Shown: positions 7,391-18,358, counted from the stretch's first letter. The stretch: 64,000 bases of DNA from an uncultured Pelagibacteraceae bacterium (GCA_902547825.1 CACCPE010000002.1:38159-102158); one strand, 5' to 3'. The notes: generated by a model from the letters alone, not told the origin. Translations and numbers: made by a program.

Positions 7391-8308
7391 ATGCACTTTT
7401 CTAAGCAGAACTTTAATAAAATTAAAAAAAAATATTTTAAATTTCTAAAGTCGCAGGAAGTTTTATCTGAGCCATTTAGAGATAAAATTGGTCAATTAAA
7501 AAATTTTTATCTACCAATAAGTAATGAGATAAAATCAAAGTATTTTATAAATCAAAAAACACAAATTATCGGTTTGACTGGAGGTCAAGGAACCGGAAAA
7601 TCAACTATATCAAATATAATAAAGATAATCCTTAAGGAGGGTTTTAACTTATCGACTGTAATATTTTCAATTGATGACTTCTACAAAACTTTTAAAGAAA
7701 GAGAAAAAATGGCAAAAAAAATCCACCCCCTTTTCTTAACTAGGGGTGTACCCGGAACTCATGATGACAAGCTATTATTTAATTGTCTTAAAAATTTGAA
7801 AAGCCAAAATTTTAAAAAATTCTCAATTCCTGTATTTGATAAATCTATTGATGATAGACTTCCTAAAAATAAGTGGCAAAAAGTTACAAAAAAACCTGAA
7901 ATAGTAATATTTGAAGGATGGTGTGTAGGTGCTACATCTCAAAAAAAAAAAGATTTATTACTACCAATTAATGCATTAGAAAAAGAAAAAGATAAAAAAG
8001 GAAGATGGAGAAAATTCGTAAACAAAAAATTAAAAACAAAATATAAAAAAATTTTTGGACAAATAGATACAACTATTTTTTTGAAAGTTCCAAGTTTCAA
8101 ACATGTATATAATTGGAGGCTATTGCAAGAAAAAAAACTAAGAATGAAATCAAAAGGAAAAAAAATAATGAATGATAGTCAAATTAAAAATTTTATTATG
8201 TTTTATGAAAGAATAACAAAAAATATGATAAAAGTTTTAAACAATAAAGCAGAATTTGTTATAAAGATCGATAGTAAACATAAATTAAAATCGATTCACA
8301 AAAATTAA
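7391..8308 (+). CDS. P-loop kinase, D-glycerate 3-kinase-like
   Basis: 305-aa kinase of the phosphoribulokinase/uridine-kinase superfamily. The Walker A is GGQGTGKS at residues 64-71. It is followed by FSIDDFYKT, by LTRGVPGTHDDKL, by a VFDKSIDDRL segment and by VIFEGWCVGA. This set and its order match plant-type D-glycerate 3-kinase (GLYK) and its yeast/bacterial relatives. The likely reaction is glycerate + ATP to 3-phosphoglycerate, the last step of the glycolate/glyoxylate salvage route; the substrate is inferred from motifs. The C-terminal half is very lysine-rich. It lies between the GFA gene and tolC with no spacers, which gives no pathway clue. Confidence 0.7.
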   Translation: MHFSKQNFNKIKKKYFKFLKSQEVLSEPFRDKIGQLKNFYLPISNEIKSKYFINQKTQIIGLTGGQGTGKSTISNIIKIILKEGFNLSTVIFSIDDFYKTFKEREKMAKKIHPLFLTRGVPGTHDDKLLFNCLKNLKSQNFKKFSIPVFDKSIDDRLPKNKWQKVTKKPEIVIFEGWCVGATSQKKKDLLLPINALEKEKDKKGRWRKFVNKKLKTKYKKIFGQIDTTIFLKVPSFKHVYNWRLLQEKKLRMKSKGKKIMNDSQIKNFIMFYERITKNMIKVLNNKAEFVIKIDSKHKLKSIHKN

Positions 8309-9598
8309 ATGAAAAAACAAATTTTTATTTTTGTAAGCTTTCTTCTCTTTTTTGAGGTCAATGCTGATGAAAATCTTACTTTTTTTATAAATAAAGCTTT
8401 AGAGAATAATATTTTATTGAACGCGGAAAGAAAAAGTCTTGAGTCTTCAAAGCAAACTAAAAATATTTCTAGGAGTGAATTTTACCCGAGCATAACAATT
8501 ACTGGCGATCAAACTAGCACTACCTCAACCAATCGAACTAGCCAAAGCGGAACAAGTTTATCGGATACTAATTTAGATTCTGAAAGTAAAACTATTTCAT
8601 TAGAGCAAGTTATATTTTCAGGATTTAAAGGTATCAATACTTTTGAAAAATCTGAACTAGAGACACAAAAAGCAATTTTGGAGTTTAAAAAAGCTGAGCA
8701 ACAAACAATTTTAGATACTGCTTTAGTTTATTACGATTATATTTATAAATTTAATAACGAAAAATTTAATTTTTCAAATGTAAATTTATTTGAGAGACAA
8801 GTAGAGTCAGATAGCGCAAGATTGCAAAAAGGCGAAATTACTTTAACTGATCTAGCACAGTCAGAGTCCTCTTTAGCAGGGGCAAAAGCTAATTTAATAA
8901 AAGCAAAAACAGAATTACTCTCATCTAAAACAAATTTTGAGAGAATTACAGGTGAAAAAATATTAAATTTAGAAGAATCTAGCAAAAAAATTTCTTTAAA
9001 TTTACCTAAAACATTAAATTCGTCTATTGAGCTATCAAAATTAAATAATTTAAACCTTTTATTATCAAAGTTAGATTATGAAATTTCGGTAAAAGAACTT
9101 AATATAGAAAGGGCAAGACTATCTCCTTCAGCCTCAATTAAGGTATCAAAATCAGAAAACAAAGAATTTAGTACGACGATCGATGAAAAAGATGATGAAA
9201 CTGTAAAAGCTACAATAACTTGGCCTATTATTAAGGGAGGTGAAAATATTTCGTCAATTAAAAAATCATCTTTTGATAAGGAGCGCGCTAAGTTAATTCT
9301 TCAAGACACCAAAAATAAAATAATTACTGAAACAACTAATTCTTGGTCTAATTTTCAATCTTATAAAAGCGTATTAGAGGCCACAAAAGCTCAATTGAAG
9401 GCCGCGGAAATAGCTAATGAAGGCATAACATTAGAATATGACTCTGGTAATACTAGAACAACATTAGAAGTTATCCAATCAAGAAGTCTTTTATTAGATG
9501 CTAGAATTTCTTTTGCAAGAGCCGAAAGAGACTTTATGGTTTCACAATTTGAGCTAGCACAGCAAATTGGCACTCTTTCTCTTAAATTAATCAAATAA
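8309..9598 (+). CDS. tolC: TolC-family outer membrane efflux protein
   Basis: 429 aa with a signal peptide (about residues 1-19, ending VNA) and two internal outer-membrane-efflux repeats rich in coiled-coil heptads. Family marks are ARLQKGEITLTDLAQSESSL in the first half and NEGITLEYDSGNTRTTLEVIQSR in the second. It should form a trimeric outer-membrane channel-tunnel for type I secretion or RND/MFS efflux. No adaptor or inner-membrane pump lies next to it, so it probably serves as a shared exit duct. The start is immediately after the kinase stop. Confidence 0.92.
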   Translation: MKKQIFIFVSFLLFFEVNADENLTFFINKALENNILLNAERKSLESSKQTKNISRSEFYPSITITGDQTSTTSTNRTSQSGTSLSDTNLDSESKTISLEQVIFSGFKGINTFEKSELETQKAILEFKKAEQQTILDTALVYYDYIYKFNNEKFNFSNVNLFERQVESDSARLQKGEITLTDLAQSESSLAGAKANLIKAKTELLSSKTNFERITGEKILNLEESSKKISLNLPKTLNSSIELSKLNNLNLLLSKLDYEISVKELNIERARLSPSASIKVSKSENKEFSTTIDEKDDETVKATITWPIIKGGENISSIKKSSFDKERAKLILQDTKNKIITETTNSWSNFQSYKSVLEATKAQLKAAEIANEGITLEYDSGNTRTTLEVIQSRSLLLDARISFARAERDFMVSQFELAQQIGTLSLKLIK

Positions 9599-9656
9599 GG
9601 CTTTTTGGCTATTTTTTTTAATTTCTTGATTAAAAGAACAAAATGTGTACATTTAT

Positions 9657-9662
9657 TATAAT
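9657..9662 (+). promoter_or_regulatory. Probable -10 element of recA
   Basis: A perfect TATAAT lies 27 bp before the recA ATG in the 90-bp tolC-recA spacer. No good -35 is seen at the usual distance (9634-9639 reads AAGAAC). No tolC terminator hairpin is visible. Confidence 0.5.
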
Positions 9663-9688
9663 GATTCGAACAATAAAAAAGGAAAAAT

Positions 9689-10792
9689 ATGACAAAAAAT
9701 AATTTAAAAGTAGTTAAAACTGATAATAAAAAACAACAAGAATTAAAAGAAAAAAACAAGTCTTTAGAAGCCGCAATTAGCCAAATTGATCAAAATTTTG
9801 GAAAAGGCTCAGTAATGAGACTAGGTCAACAACAGGCTTTAGACGTAGAGGCTATATCTACTGGCTCATTAAGTTTGGATTTAGCTCTAGGAATTGGGGG
9901 CTTGCCAAAGGGAAGAATTATCGAAATTTATGGTCCAGAGTCTTCAGGTAAAACAACTTTAGCGCTTCAAGTGGTTGCTGAAGCTCAAAAAGCTGGTGGA
10001 ATTTGCGCTTTTGTTGACGCAGAACATGCAATGGATCCAGTTTACGCTAAAAAATTAGGCGTAAAAACCGAGGAATTATTGATTTCTCAACCAGATACAG
10101 GAGAACAAGCCTTGGAAATTACGGACACATTAATAAAATCAGGTTCAGTTTCTGTTTTAGTTGTAGACTCAGTTGCAGCATTAACACCAAAAGCAGAGTT
10201 AGAAGGTGAGATGGGAGACCATCATGTTGGTTTACAATCAAGGCTGATGAGTCAGGCTTTAAGAAAAATTACTGGTTCAGTTTCAAAGTCAAATACAATG
10301 GTGATTTTTATAAACCAAATCCGAATGAAGATCGGAGTAATGTTTGGAAATCCAGAAACGACATCTGGAGGAAATGCTCTCAAATTTTATTCATCAGTAA
10401 GAATGGATATAAGAAGAATAGGAGCAATTAAAGAAAAAGATCAAATTATCGGAAACTCAACAAGGGTAAAAGTAATTAAAAATAAAGTTGCTCCTCCGTT
10501 CAAAGTAGTTGAATTTGACTTAATGTATGGGAAAGGAATAAGTAAACTAGGCGAACTTATTGATCTAGGTACCAAAGCAGGCGTAGTAGAGAAATCAGGC
10601 GCTTGGTATGCATATAAAGGTGAAAAAATAGGTCAAGGTAGAGAAAATGCTAAGGTTTTTTTACAAAAAAACCCAAACGTTGCTGCAGAAATAGAAAAGA
10701 TAATTAGAGACGAAGCCTTAACGATAAGCAAAGAATTAGAAGGAAATCCCTCTGCAAATCAAAAAATTAGCGAAAAAAAAGAAGAGGAATAA
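9689..10792 (+). CDS. recA: Recombinase RecA
   Basis: 367-aa RecA. The Walker A is GPESSGKTT at about residues 82-90, then VDSVAAL (Walker B), the L2 DNA-binding loop [15 protein letters not shown], and the C-terminal domain followed by an acidic/basic tail. It forms filaments on single-stranded DNA for homologous recombination and repair. The N-terminus is about 20 residues longer and more lysine-rich than E. coli RecA. The ATG at 9689 follows GGAAAA. It is followed by a terminator and so probably transcribed alone. No lexA or SOS gene is in this window. Confidence 0.98.
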   Translation: MTKNNLKVVKTDNKKQQELKEKNKSLEAAISQIDQNFGKGSVMRLGQQQALDVEAISTGSLSLDLALGIGGLPKGRIIEIYGPESSGKTTLALQVVAEAQKAGGICAFVDAEHAMDPVYAKKLGVKTEELLISQPDTGEQALEITDTLIKSGSVSVLVVDSVAALTPKAELEGEMGDHHVGLQSRLMSQALRKITGSVSKSNTMVIFINQIRMKIGVMFGNPETTSGGNALKFYSSVRMDIRRIGAIKEKDQIIGNSTRVKVIKNKVAPPFKVVEFDLMYGKGISKLGELIDLGTKAGVVEKSGAWYAYKGEKIGQGRENAKVFLQKNPNVAAEIEKIIRDEALTISKELEGNPSANQKISEKKEEE

Positions 10793-10810
10793 TTCCTCGG
10801 CCATCAATTC

Positions 10811-10841
10811 AACGGGAAGTTTAATAAAACTTCCCGTTTCT
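10811..10841 (+). terminator. Intrinsic terminator after recA
   Basis: AACGGGAAGTTT (10811-10822) and AAACTTCCCGTT (10827-10838) form a perfect 12-bp stem with a 4-base loop (AATA). The T tract is partly supplied by the stem's 3' arm and is short afterwards (TCT). It is only 18 bp after the recA stop codon. Confidence 0.8.
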
Positions 10842-10964
10842 CATGAAACCTCAACTAAAAATTGATTAATTCTACATTTAGTATACTGAAAAAAAGTGTC
10901 AAAAATACCTGTGTACAATCTAGTTCAAATTGGTTTTAATAATACATAAAACAAAAGGGGGAAA

Positions 10965-12518
10965 ATGAGTACACAACAAGCATCAAGCTCGAAAGTGTCT
11001 TCATCTTTAGATACCTCTCATTTGAAGGTTAAATTTCCATTTAAAGCTAAATATGGAAACTACATCAACGGTAAATTTGTAGAACCTAAATCTGGAAAGT
11101 ATTTTGATAATACTACTCCTATCACTAATGAAGTTATCTGTAAGGTACCACGATCGAACGAGAAAGACGTTGACTTCGCTCTAGACGCAGCTCACGCAGC
11201 ATTTCCTGCTTGGGGTAAAACATCAATCACAGAGAGATCAAATATTCTCTTAAAAATTGCTGATGTTATAGAGAAGAATCTAAACGTACTAGCCACAGCA
11301 GAATGTTTAGACAATGGTAAGCCAATAAGAGAATGTATGGCTGCAGATTTACCTTTGGTAATAGACCATTGGAGATATTTTGCAGGGGTAATAAGAGCAG
11401 AAGAAGGTTCAGTTGCTGAAATTAGCAACAGTGAATATTCATACCACATACCTGAACCATTAGGTGTAGTTGGGCAGATTATTCCTTGGAACTTCCCATT
11501 ATTAATGGCTACATGGAAACTTGCTCCAGCATTGGCAGCAGGAAATTGTGTAGTTCTTAAACCAGCTGAACAAACACCAGCATCAATCATGCTTTTAATG
11601 GAACTTATTGGAGAACTATTACCAGCAGGTGTGGTTAATGTTGTAAGTGGTTATGGTCTTGAAGCAGGTAAACCATTAGCTTCTTCTAAAAGAATTAAGA
11701 AGATTGCTTTTACAGGTGAAACTACTACTGGACGTTTGATTATGCAGTATGCATCACAAAACTTAATACCGATCACTCTGGAATTAGGTGGTAAATCGCC
11801 AAATATCTTCTTTGAAGATGTAATGGCTAAGGATGACGACTTCTTTGACAAATGTTTAGAAGGTTTTGCTATGTTTACGCTTAACCAAGGAGAAGTTTGT
11901 ACTTGTCCAAGTAGAGCTTTAATTCAAAAATCTATCTATGATAAATTCATGGAAAAAGCGATTGCAAGAACTAAAGCCGTAAAACAAGATAATCCTTTAA
12001 AAATGGAAACTATGATCGGAGCCCAGGCCTCATTAGAGCAAATGGAAAAAATCAAGTCTTACTTAGACTTGGGTAAAAAAGAAGGTGCCAAAGTTCTATG
12101 TGGCGGAAGTGAAGCTAAGATCAATAGCGGTTTAGAAAAAGGAAACTATATCCAACCAACAATATTCGAAGGTAAAAACAATATGCGAATATTCCAAGAG
12201 GAGATCTTTGGGCCAGTTGTATCAGTTACAACTTTCAAAGATGAGAAAGAGGCATTAGAAATAGCTAATGATACCCTTTACGGATTAGGAGCAGGTGTTT
12301 GGACTAGAGACGGAAATATTGCATATAGAATGGGTAGAGGCATTGAGGCAGGTAGAGTTTGGACTAACTGTTACCACGCATATCCAGCCCACGCAGCATT
12401 TGGTGGATACAAACAATCTGGTATTGGAAGAGAAACTCACAAAATGATGTTAAATCATTATAGACAAGTGAAAAACTTACACGTGTCTTACAGTGAGAAA
12501 AAATTAGGCTTCTTTTAG
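10965..12518 (+). CDS. NAD(P)-dependent aldehyde dehydrogenase (ExaC/AldB-type)
   Basis: 517-aa aldehyde dehydrogenase. The cofactor motif is [17 protein letters not shown], the catalytic Glu273 lies in LELGGKSP, and the catalytic Cys312 lies in [11 protein letters not shown]. The C-T-C-P-S-R version and the link with a DUF779 gene point to the acetaldehyde/chloroacetaldehyde dehydrogenase (ExaC, AldB, AcoD) group, which oxidises short aldehydes to acids. It has a long spacer (123 bp after the recA terminator region), a strong AGGGGGA ribosome-binding site and less A/T-skewed codons than many neighbours, suggesting high expression. Physiological substrate not determinable. Confidence 0.93.
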   Translation: MSTQQASSSKVSSSLDTSHLKVKFPFKAKYGNYINGKFVEPKSGKYFDNTTPITNEVICKVPRSNEKDVDFALDAAHAAFPAWGKTSITERSNILLKIADVIEKNLNVLATAECLDNGKPIRECMAADLPLVIDHWRYFAGVIRAEEGSVAEISNSEYSYHIPEPLGVVGQIIPWNFPLLMATWKLAPALAAGNCVVLKPAEQTPASIMLLMELIGELLPAGVVNVVSGYGLEAGKPLASSKRIKKIAFTGETTTGRLIMQYASQNLIPITLELGGKSPNIFFEDVMAKDDDFFDKCLEGFAMFTLNQGEVCTCPSRALIQKSIYDKFMEKAIARTKAVKQDNPLKMETMIGAQASLEQMEKIKSYLDLGKKEGAKVLCGGSEAKINSGLEKGNYIQPTIFEGKNNMRIFQEEIFGPVVSVTTFKDEKEALEIANDTLYGLGAGVWTRDGNIAYRMGRGIEAGRVWTNCYHAYPAHAAFGGYKQSGIGRETHKMMLNHYRQVKNLHVSYSEKKLGFF

Positions 12519-12532
12519 CCAATAATATATAA

Positions 12533-12558
12533 TGGCCCATGATTCTTAATCATGGGCC
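12533..12558 (+). terminator. Intercistronic hairpin between the aldehyde dehydrogenase and DUF779
   Basis: GGCCCATGATT (12534-12544) and AATCATGGGCC (12548-12558) form a perfect 11-bp stem with a 3-base loop. There is no T run afterwards, so it may be an RNA-processing or attenuation element rather than a full terminator. An in-frame ATG of the next gene (12552) is buried in its 3' arm. Confidence 0.6.
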
Positions 12559-12569
12559 GAAATATACAA

Positions 12570-12926
12570 ATGAAAGTATCATTTACACTATCAGCAAAAA
12601 AACTACTAAATGAAATCAAAGAAGTTCACGGTGATGATCTTTTATTTCACCAATCAGGCGGATGTTGCGATGGAAGTGCACCCATGTGTTTCCCAGCAAA
12701 AGAGTATCAAGTAGGAAATAGCGATGTAAAGCTGGGAGAAGTAGATGGAACTCCTTTTTATATGAATGAGGATCAATACGAAAAATGGAAACATACAGAT
12801 CTGACAATTGATGCAGTTAAAGGAATTGGAGGGATGTTTTCATTAGATAATGGCACGGGACAAAGATTTCTTACAAAATCTGAAATATGCGTTGTTGTAG
12901 ATAACGATAAAAAGCAGACTAATTAA
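12570..12926 (+). CDS. DUF779 protein, aldehyde dehydrogenase companion
   Basis: 118 aa from ATG 12570. It carries the DUF779 signature FHQSGGCCDGSAPMC near residues 21-35, then PFYMNEDQYEKWKHT and GGMFSLDNG. The conserved cysteines suggest a metal or redox site, but the family has no established function. By family knowledge the gene is repeatedly found beside ExaC/AldB-type aldehyde dehydrogenases, as here. The frame could begin at ATG 12552, but that codon is inside a stable hairpin and family homology begins after 12570, so I used the later start. Confidence 0.88.
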   Translation: MKVSFTLSAKKLLNEIKEVHGDDLLFHQSGGCCDGSAPMCFPAKEYQVGNSDVKLGEVDGTPFYMNEDQYEKWKHTDLTIDAVKGIGGMFSLDNGTGQRFLTKSEICVVVDNDKKQTN

Positions 12927-12969
12927 TCTCTTTATAGACAAGTTCTAAAATATCTGTATTTAATTAAAT

Positions 12970-15645
12970 ATGGGCCAAATTTTACTTACCGATGTCAGGA
13001 AAAAATTCTTGGATTATTTTAAAAAAAACAATCATAAGATCGTAGACTCTAGCAACTTAGTTCCAAACAATGATCCTACCTTGATGTTTACAAACTCAGG
13101 TATGGTTCAATTTAAAAATGTTTTCACAGGATTAGAAAAAAGAGATTATAAAACAGCTACAACATCCCAAAAATGTGTGAGGGCAGGAGGAAAACATAAT
13201 GATTTAGAAAATGTTGGTTACACTCCTAGACATCATACTTTTTTCGAAATGTTGGGAAATTTCTCCTTCGGAGATTACTTTAAAGAACAAGCTATTCATC
13301 ATGCTTGGAATCTTTTAACTAAAGACTTTAGTTTATCTAAAGAAAAATTACTAGTTACTGTTTTTCATGAAGATAATGATGCATTTAATCTTTGGAAAAA
13401 AATTTCTGGATTAAATGAAAGCAAAATAATAAAAATTTCGACGTCTGATAATTTTTGGTCAATGGGAGACACAGGACCCTGTGGTCCATGCTCTGAAATT
13501 TTTTATGATCATGGTGACAAGTTAAAAGGCGGTCCACCTGGAAGTCCTGATGAAGACGGTGATAGATTTATAGAAATTTGGAACCTTGTATTTATGCAGT
13601 ACGAACAAATATCAAAAGAAAAAAGAATTGAACTGCCAAAACCCTCAGTGGATACAGGTATGGGACTTGAAAGGATGACAGCAGTTTTACAAGGTACTTA
13701 TGATAACTATAAAATTGATCACTTTCAAAAAATAATGGCTGCTTCATCTGATTTAACAAAGACTTCAATCGACAGCAAAACAATAGCAAGCCACAGAGTT
13801 ATCGCTGATCACTTGAGAGCAAGTAGTTTTTTAATTGCTGAAGGAATATTACCTTCTAATGAAGGTCGAGGATATGTTTTAAGAAGAATTATGAGAAGAG
13901 GGATGAGACACGCTCATTCTTTAGGTAGCAAAAATCCTATTTTTTATAAACTTTTTGAAGTTTTACTTAACGAGATGCAGAACAGTTATCCAGAATTAAT
14001 AAATGGCAGAGAACTGATAGTTGAAACTCTTAAAAACGAGGAAGAGAAATTTGCTTCTCTTTTAGTGCGCGGCATGAAAATACTTGATGAAAATTTAGAT
14101 AAAGTCCAAAATAAAACATTTCCTGGCTTAGAAGCCTTTAAATTATACGATACCTATGGTTTCCCTTTAGATCTTACCGCTGACATCTTAAGAAGTAAAA
14201 ATATCAAAGTAGATAGTGACGGATTTGAGAGAGAGATGGAAAAAAGTAAAAATTTAGCTAGAGCGAATTGGAAAGGATCTGGAGATAAGTCTGTTGATGA
14301 AAGGTGGTTTAAAGTTAGAGAGGAACTTAGCCCTACTGAATTTTTAGGTTATGAATTTGATAAAGCTGAAGGAGTAATAGTAAAAATTTCAAAAAAAGGA
14401 AAATTCGTTGACTCTGCTAATACTGGAGATGAAATAGAGGTCATAACTAATCAAACTCCATTTTACGGAGAGTCTGGTGGCCAAGTAGGCGATCAGGGTT
14501 ATATTTTTAACTCAAATTGTAAAATTAAAATTAATAATACACAAAAAAAAATGGGAGATTTATTTGTTCATTATGGAAAAGTTGAAAAGGGTTCAATTTC
14601 TATTGGTCAAAGCGTTAATTTAGAAATTGATGTTTTAAAAAGAAATAATTCAAAAGCTTATCATTCAGCAACTCATTTATTGCATGAGTCATTAAGAAGA
14701 ACCTTAGGAAAGCATGTGACACAAAAAGGATCATTAGTCTCTCCTGAAAGGTTAAGATTTGATTTTAGTCATACTAAACCTATTGAAAAAGAGGAAATGA
14801 CTAAAATAAATAATATAGTTAATAAAATAGTAGAGGGTTCTTCTGATGTACAAACAAGAATAATGACCCCAAAGGAGGCAGTTGGCATGGGTGCTCTTGC
14901 ATTATTTGGTGAAAAGTATGGAGAGGAAGTAAGAGTGGTGTTTATGGGAAAAGAAAATAATGGTTTCTTCTCAACAGAATTATGTGGGGGAACTCATGTT
15001 AAAAACACAAGAGAAGTTGGTAAGTTTAAAGTAATAAGTCAATCATCTATTGCATCAGGAGTTAGAAGGGTTGAGGCATTAAGGGACAAGCAATTAGAAG
15101 AGTACGAAAAAACACAAAAAGAAGATAAATTCATGAAAGAATCTAATCTAAAAAAAGATATAAAATTAATTGAAAATGAGCTGCAAAAATTGAAAATTGA
15201 ACCTGATTTTAATGAAGATTTAGATTTGTTTGAAAATTTAAAAAATTTAAATAAACAGCTTAATAAAGTAAAAATTGAAAGCATCAAGAAAGATAAAAGT
15301 AAAAATATTATTAAGGATAAAAAAATTGGGAATATATTAATTCGAGAACAAATTTTAAAAGATTTTCCTCCAAAAGAACTAAGAAGTATAGTTGACCAAG
15401 GAAAAAAAGATATTAAATCTGGAATAATAATTAGTATTTCGACGTTTGAAGATAAGGTCGGTTTAGCTGTAGGAATTTCTCAAGACTTAATATCAAAATA
15501 TGATGCTGTCGATTTAGTAAAAGCTGCATCTACTATTTTAGGTGGCAAAGGCGGTGGTGGTAGAAAAGATTTTGCTCAAGCCGGTGGTGTATATCAAAAC
15601 AACATTGAGGAAGCTTTTAAAGAAATATCTAAAAAAATTAGTTAA
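12970..15645 (+). CDS. alaS: Alanyl-tRNA synthetase
   Basis: 891-aa full-length enzyme that charges tRNA-Ala and edits mischarged Ser/Gly. The class II catalytic core is N-terminal (motif 2 region [21 protein letters not shown]). The editing domain has the zinc ligands HSATH and CGGTH, and the C-terminal C-Ala region ends with the glycine-rich [17 protein letters not shown] coiled-coil segment rich in Lys/Glu occupies about residues 700-760. It overlaps icd tail-to-tail by 8 bp. Confidence 0.98.
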   Translation: MGQILLTDVRKKFLDYFKKNNHKIVDSSNLVPNNDPTLMFTNSGMVQFKNVFTGLEKRDYKTATTSQKCVRAGGKHNDLENVGYTPRHHTFFEMLGNFSFGDYFKEQAIHHAWNLLTKDFSLSKEKLLVTVFHEDNDAFNLWKKISGLNESKIIKISTSDNFWSMGDTGPCGPCSEIFYDHGDKLKGGPPGSPDEDGDRFIEIWNLVFMQYEQISKEKRIELPKPSVDTGMGLERMTAVLQGTYDNYKIDHFQKIMAASSDLTKTSIDSKTIASHRVIADHLRASSFLIAEGILPSNEGRGYVLRRIMRRGMRHAHSLGSKNPIFYKLFEVLLNEMQNSYPELINGRELIVETLKNEEEKFASLLVRGMKILDENLDKVQNKTFPGLEAFKLYDTYGFPLDLTADILRSKNIKVDSDGFEREMEKSKNLARANWKGSGDKSVDERWFKVREELSPTEFLGYEFDKAEGVIVKISKKGKFVDSANTGDEIEVITNQTPFYGESGGQVGDQGYIFNSNCKIKINNTQKKMGDLFVHYGKVEKGSISIGQSVNLEIDVLKRNNSKAYHSATHLLHESLRRTLGKHVTQKGSLVSPERLRFDFSHTKPIEKEEMTKINNIVNKIVEGSSDVQTRIMTPKEAVGMGALALFGEKYGEEVRVVFMGKENNGFFSTELCGGTHVKNTREVGKFKVISQSSIASGVRRVEALRDKQLEEYEKTQKEDKFMKESNLKKDIKLIENELQKLKIEPDFNEDLDLFENLKNLNKQLNKVKIESIKKDKSKNIIKDKKIGNILIREQILKDFPPKELRSIVDQGKKDIKSGIIISISTFEDKVGLAVGISQDLISKYDAVDLVKAASTILGGKGGGGRKDFAQAGGVYQNNIEEAFKEISKKIS

Positions 15646-16852
15646 GTTTCTTTTTTAAATTTCCATCAATAGCTTCCAAGAATTGACTCGTAGTTAGATA
15701 TTTATTTGATTTATCTATTAAAATTGCCAAATCTTTTGTCATTGAACCGCCTTCAACTGTTTTAACACATACTTCTTCAACACTATTAGAAAATTTAATT
15801 AATTCCTCGTTCTCATCAAGTTTTCCTCTGTGAGCTAAACCCCTAGTCCACGCAAATATAGATGCTATTGGGTTTGTAGAAGTTTCTTCACCTTGTTGGT
15901 GCATTCTATAATGTCTAGTAACAGTTCCATGAGCAGCTTCAGACTCAACTGTTTTACCGTCTGGCGTCATCAAAACACTGGTCATGAGACCTAAAGAACC
16001 AAATCCCTGAGCAACAGTGTCTGATTGCACGTCGCCATCGTAATTCTTACACGCCCAAACATATCCGCCATTCCATTTCATAGCACATGCAACCATGTCA
16101 TCAATTAATCTATGTTCATAGGTAATATTTGCTTTTTTAAACTTATCAAAAAATTCTTTTTCAAAAACTTCTTGGAAAAGATCTTTGAATCTACCATCGT
16201 AAGCTTTAAGGATTGTATTTTTTGTTGATAAATAAACTGGCCATTTTCTTCCAAGACCGTAGTTCATACATGCTCTTGCAAAATTTTTAATAGAATCATC
16301 CAAATTATACATAGTAAGAGCAGTACCAGATCCGGGAAAATCAAAAACTTTAAACTCTTTCTTATGTTTTCCATCTTTTGAAGTCCATTTAACCTCCAAA
16401 TTTCCTTCACCTGGTATTAGAAAATCAGTGGCTCGGTACTGATCTCCGAAAGCGTGTCTTCCTATCACTATTGGTTTCGTCCAACCGGGAACTAGTTTTG
16501 GAACATTTTTACAAATAATTGGCTCTCTAAAAACTGTACCACCTAAGATATTTCTAATAGTACCATTCGGCGATCTCCACATTTTTTTTAATTTAAACTC
16601 TTCTACTCGAGCTTCGTCGGGTGTTATGGTAGCGCATTTCACACCCACTCCGTGTTGTTTGATTGCATTTGCCGCATCTACTGTGATTTGGTCATCAGTT
16701 TTATCTCGACTTTCCATACCAAGGTCATAGTATTTAAGATCTATCTCAAGATATGGCTTAATAAGCTTATCTTTTATAAATGACCATATAATTCTAGTCA
16801 TTTCGTCACCATCTAACTCAACTACTGGATTTTTAACTTTTATTTTTGCCAT
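15638..16852 (-). CDS. icd: NADP-dependent isocitrate dehydrogenase
   Basis: 404-aa TCA-cycle enzyme of the eukaryote-like (type II) icd group: isocitrate + NADP+ to 2-oxoglutarate. It begins [15 protein letters not shown] and contains the substrate loop [18 protein letters not shown], the metal-binding aspartates in YDGDVQSD, and the NADP site GTVTRHYR. The promoter at 16879-16906 sits just upstream. It is the only TCA enzyme in the window. Confidence 0.97.
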   Translation of the reverse strand: MAKIKVKNPVVELDGDEMTRIIWSFIKDKLIKPYLEIDLKYYDLGMESRDKTDDQITVDAANAIKQHGVGVKCATITPDEARVEEFKLKKMWRSPNGTIRNILGGTVFREPIICKNVPKLVPGWTKPIVIGRHAFGDQYRATDFLIPGEGNLEVKWTSKDGKHKKEFKVFDFPGSGTALTMYNLDDSIKNFARACMNYGLGRKWPVYLSTKNTILKAYDGRFKDLFQEVFEKEFFDKFKKANITYEHRLIDDMVACAMKWNGGYVWACKNYDGDVQSDTVAQGFGSLGLMTSVLMTPDGKTVESEAAHGTVTRHYRMHQQGEETSTNPIASIFAWTRGLAHRGKLDENEELIKFSNSVEEVCVKTVEGGSMTKDLAILIDKSNKYLTTSQFLEAIDGNLKKKLN

Positions 16853-16878
16853 AAAATATTGATTGATAAACTCTGATT

Positions 16879-16906
16879 TTTATACATATTAGAAAAAATT
16901 TAGCAA
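16879..16906 (-). promoter_or_regulatory. Promoter of icd
   Basis: Read on the minus strand, -35 TTGCTA (16906-16901) and -10 TATAAA (16884-16879) are 16 bp apart, giving a start about 20 bp before the icd ATG. The same hexamers with the same spacing occur ahead of rpsF. Confidence 0.65.
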
Positions 16907-16916
16907 ACTTAAAATT

Positions 16917-17567
16917 ATGTTTAATACAATTTTTCCAAAGATACATAAAGAAGGCTACAAATTTTTAGCTATTTCTATTATTGTTACATTTGTTGTATTG
17001 TTTTTTTCAAAATTGATAGGTTTTATTTTAATAATTGTAACAGTTTGGGTATATTACTTTTTTCGTGATCCTGAGCGTTACTCAATTAACGACGAGTCTT
17101 ATTTAGTAAGTCCAGCTGATGGATTAATTACCGATGTATCTGAGAGGTCCGGGCCAGAGGAACTAAGATTGGAAAACACCACTTATACAAGAGTAAGTAT
17201 ATTTATGAATGTTTTTAATTGCCATGTAAATAGAATACCCACTAATGGAAAAATTGAAGAAATTTATTACAAACCTGGAAAGTTTTTAAATGCCTCTTTA
17301 GATAAAGCTAGTGAGGAAAATGAGAGAAATTTTTATAAACTAAAAGCAAACAAAAATAATGAGGAAATAATTATTGTGCAAATAGCAGGATTAATTGCAA
17401 GAAGAATTGTTTGTGAGACTGAACAAGGACAAGAATTAAAACAAGGCGATAGGATTGGAATGATAAGATTTGGTAGTAGAGTTGATTTATATTTCAAAAA
17501 TAAAAAAGTTTTAGTAAAGTTAGGACAAAACGTGGTAGCCGGTGAAAGCCTAATCGCATCAGAATAA
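16917..17567 (+). CDS. psd: Phosphatidylserine decarboxylase
   Basis: 216-aa proenzyme that makes phosphatidylethanolamine at the inner membrane. Two hydrophobic segments are near the N-terminus (about residues 15-48), followed by FRDPER, VSPADG and NVFNCHVNRIP. The self-cleavage site is Gly186-Ser187 in MIRFGSRVD, where Ser187 becomes the pyruvoyl group; this FGSR form is usual in the short alphaproteobacterial type. TAATG overlap with pssA couples the two phospholipid genes. Confidence 0.96.
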   Translation: MFNTIFPKIHKEGYKFLAISIIVTFVVLFFSKLIGFILIIVTVWVYYFFRDPERYSINDESYLVSPADGLITDVSERSGPEELRLENTTYTRVSIFMNVFNCHVNRIPTNGKIEEIYYKPGKFLNASLDKASEENERNFYKLKANKNNEEIIIVQIAGLIARRIVCETEQGQELKQGDRIGMIRFGSRVDLYFKNKKVLVKLGQNVVAGESLIASE

Positions 17568-18358
17568 TGGAACAAAATAAAAAATTTAAATTAGTAACTT
17601 CAAAAAAAACAAGATATCTTCTTCCAAATATTCTTACTTTAGGTGGAGTTTGTCTTGGAATCAGCTCTATTAAATTTTCAATTGATGGCAATTTTAATCT
17701 CGCAGTAATACTAATTTTACTTGCAGCTATTTTAGATGCTCTTGATGGCAGAGTAGCCAGATTGATAAAAGGAACTTCAGAATTTGGTAAAGAATTAGAC
17801 TCTTTAACCGATTTTGTAAGTTTCGGAATTGCCCCAGTCTTAATTTTATATTTTTGGGAACTTAATAATTATGGAAAATTGGGTTGGGCTATTGCATTGA
17901 TTTACTCTGTTTGTTGTGTTCTAAGGTTAGCTAGATTTAATTTAACTAAAAACGAAAATGATCATGAATGGAAAAACAATTTTTTTGAAGGTGTCCCTTC
18001 TCCTGCAGGAGGACTTTTAATATTGACTCCACTAATTTATGAGTTAACTGAATTAAATTTTAACTTAAATATAAAAAGCTTAACGCCTTTCTTAACTGTT
18101 TTAATCGCTTTATTATTAGTAAGCAAAATACCAACACCCTCATTAAAAAAAATTTCTATATCATCTAAAACGACAGTTTTTTTATTACTTTCTGCTGGGA
18201 TAATTTTTATCGCTCTTTTATTCTATACTTTTGAAACCCTTTTAGTATTTAGCTTTATTTATTTAATTTCAGTTCCATTAAGTATGCTTATATATAAAAA
18301 ACAACAAAAAAAATATACATCAAAAATATCTGAAGAAGATCATGAAGATATTTTATAA
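17567..18358 (+). CDS. pssA: CDP-diacylglycerol-serine O-phosphatidyltransferase
   Basis: 263-aa integral membrane enzyme that makes phosphatidylserine, the substrate of the adjacent psd product. The CDP-alcohol phosphotransferase motif is complete: DALDGRVARL, then Gly, then ELDSLTDFVSFG. About eight hydrophobic segments follow. Start and stop codons overlap both neighbours (psd upstream, rlmE downstream). Confidence 0.96.
   Translation: MEQNKKFKLVTSKKTRYLLPNILTLGGVCLGISSIKFSIDGNFNLAVILILLAAILDALDGRVARLIKGTSEFGKELDSLTDFVSFGIAPVLILYFWELNNYGKLGWAIALIYSVCCVLRLARFNLTKNENDHEWKNNFFEGVPSPAGGLLILTPLIYELTELNFNLNIKSLTPFLTVLIALLLVSKIPTPSLKKISISSKTTVFLLLSAGIIFIALLFYTFETLLVFSFIYLISVPLSMLIYKKQQKKYTSKISEEDHEDIL

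Noticed and set aside
9599..9625. GGCTTTTTGGCT near the tolC end as a terminator
   Set aside because: The GGCT copies are direct, not inverted, repeats, so no stem forms.
9634..9671. GAAC-N7-GTAC and GATTCGAAC upstream of recA as a possible SOS (LexA) box
   Set aside because: The alphaproteobacterial box is GTTC-N7-GTTC, which reads GAAC-N7-GAAC on the other strand. The best match here has a mismatch, and no lexA is in the window. The signal is too weak to list.
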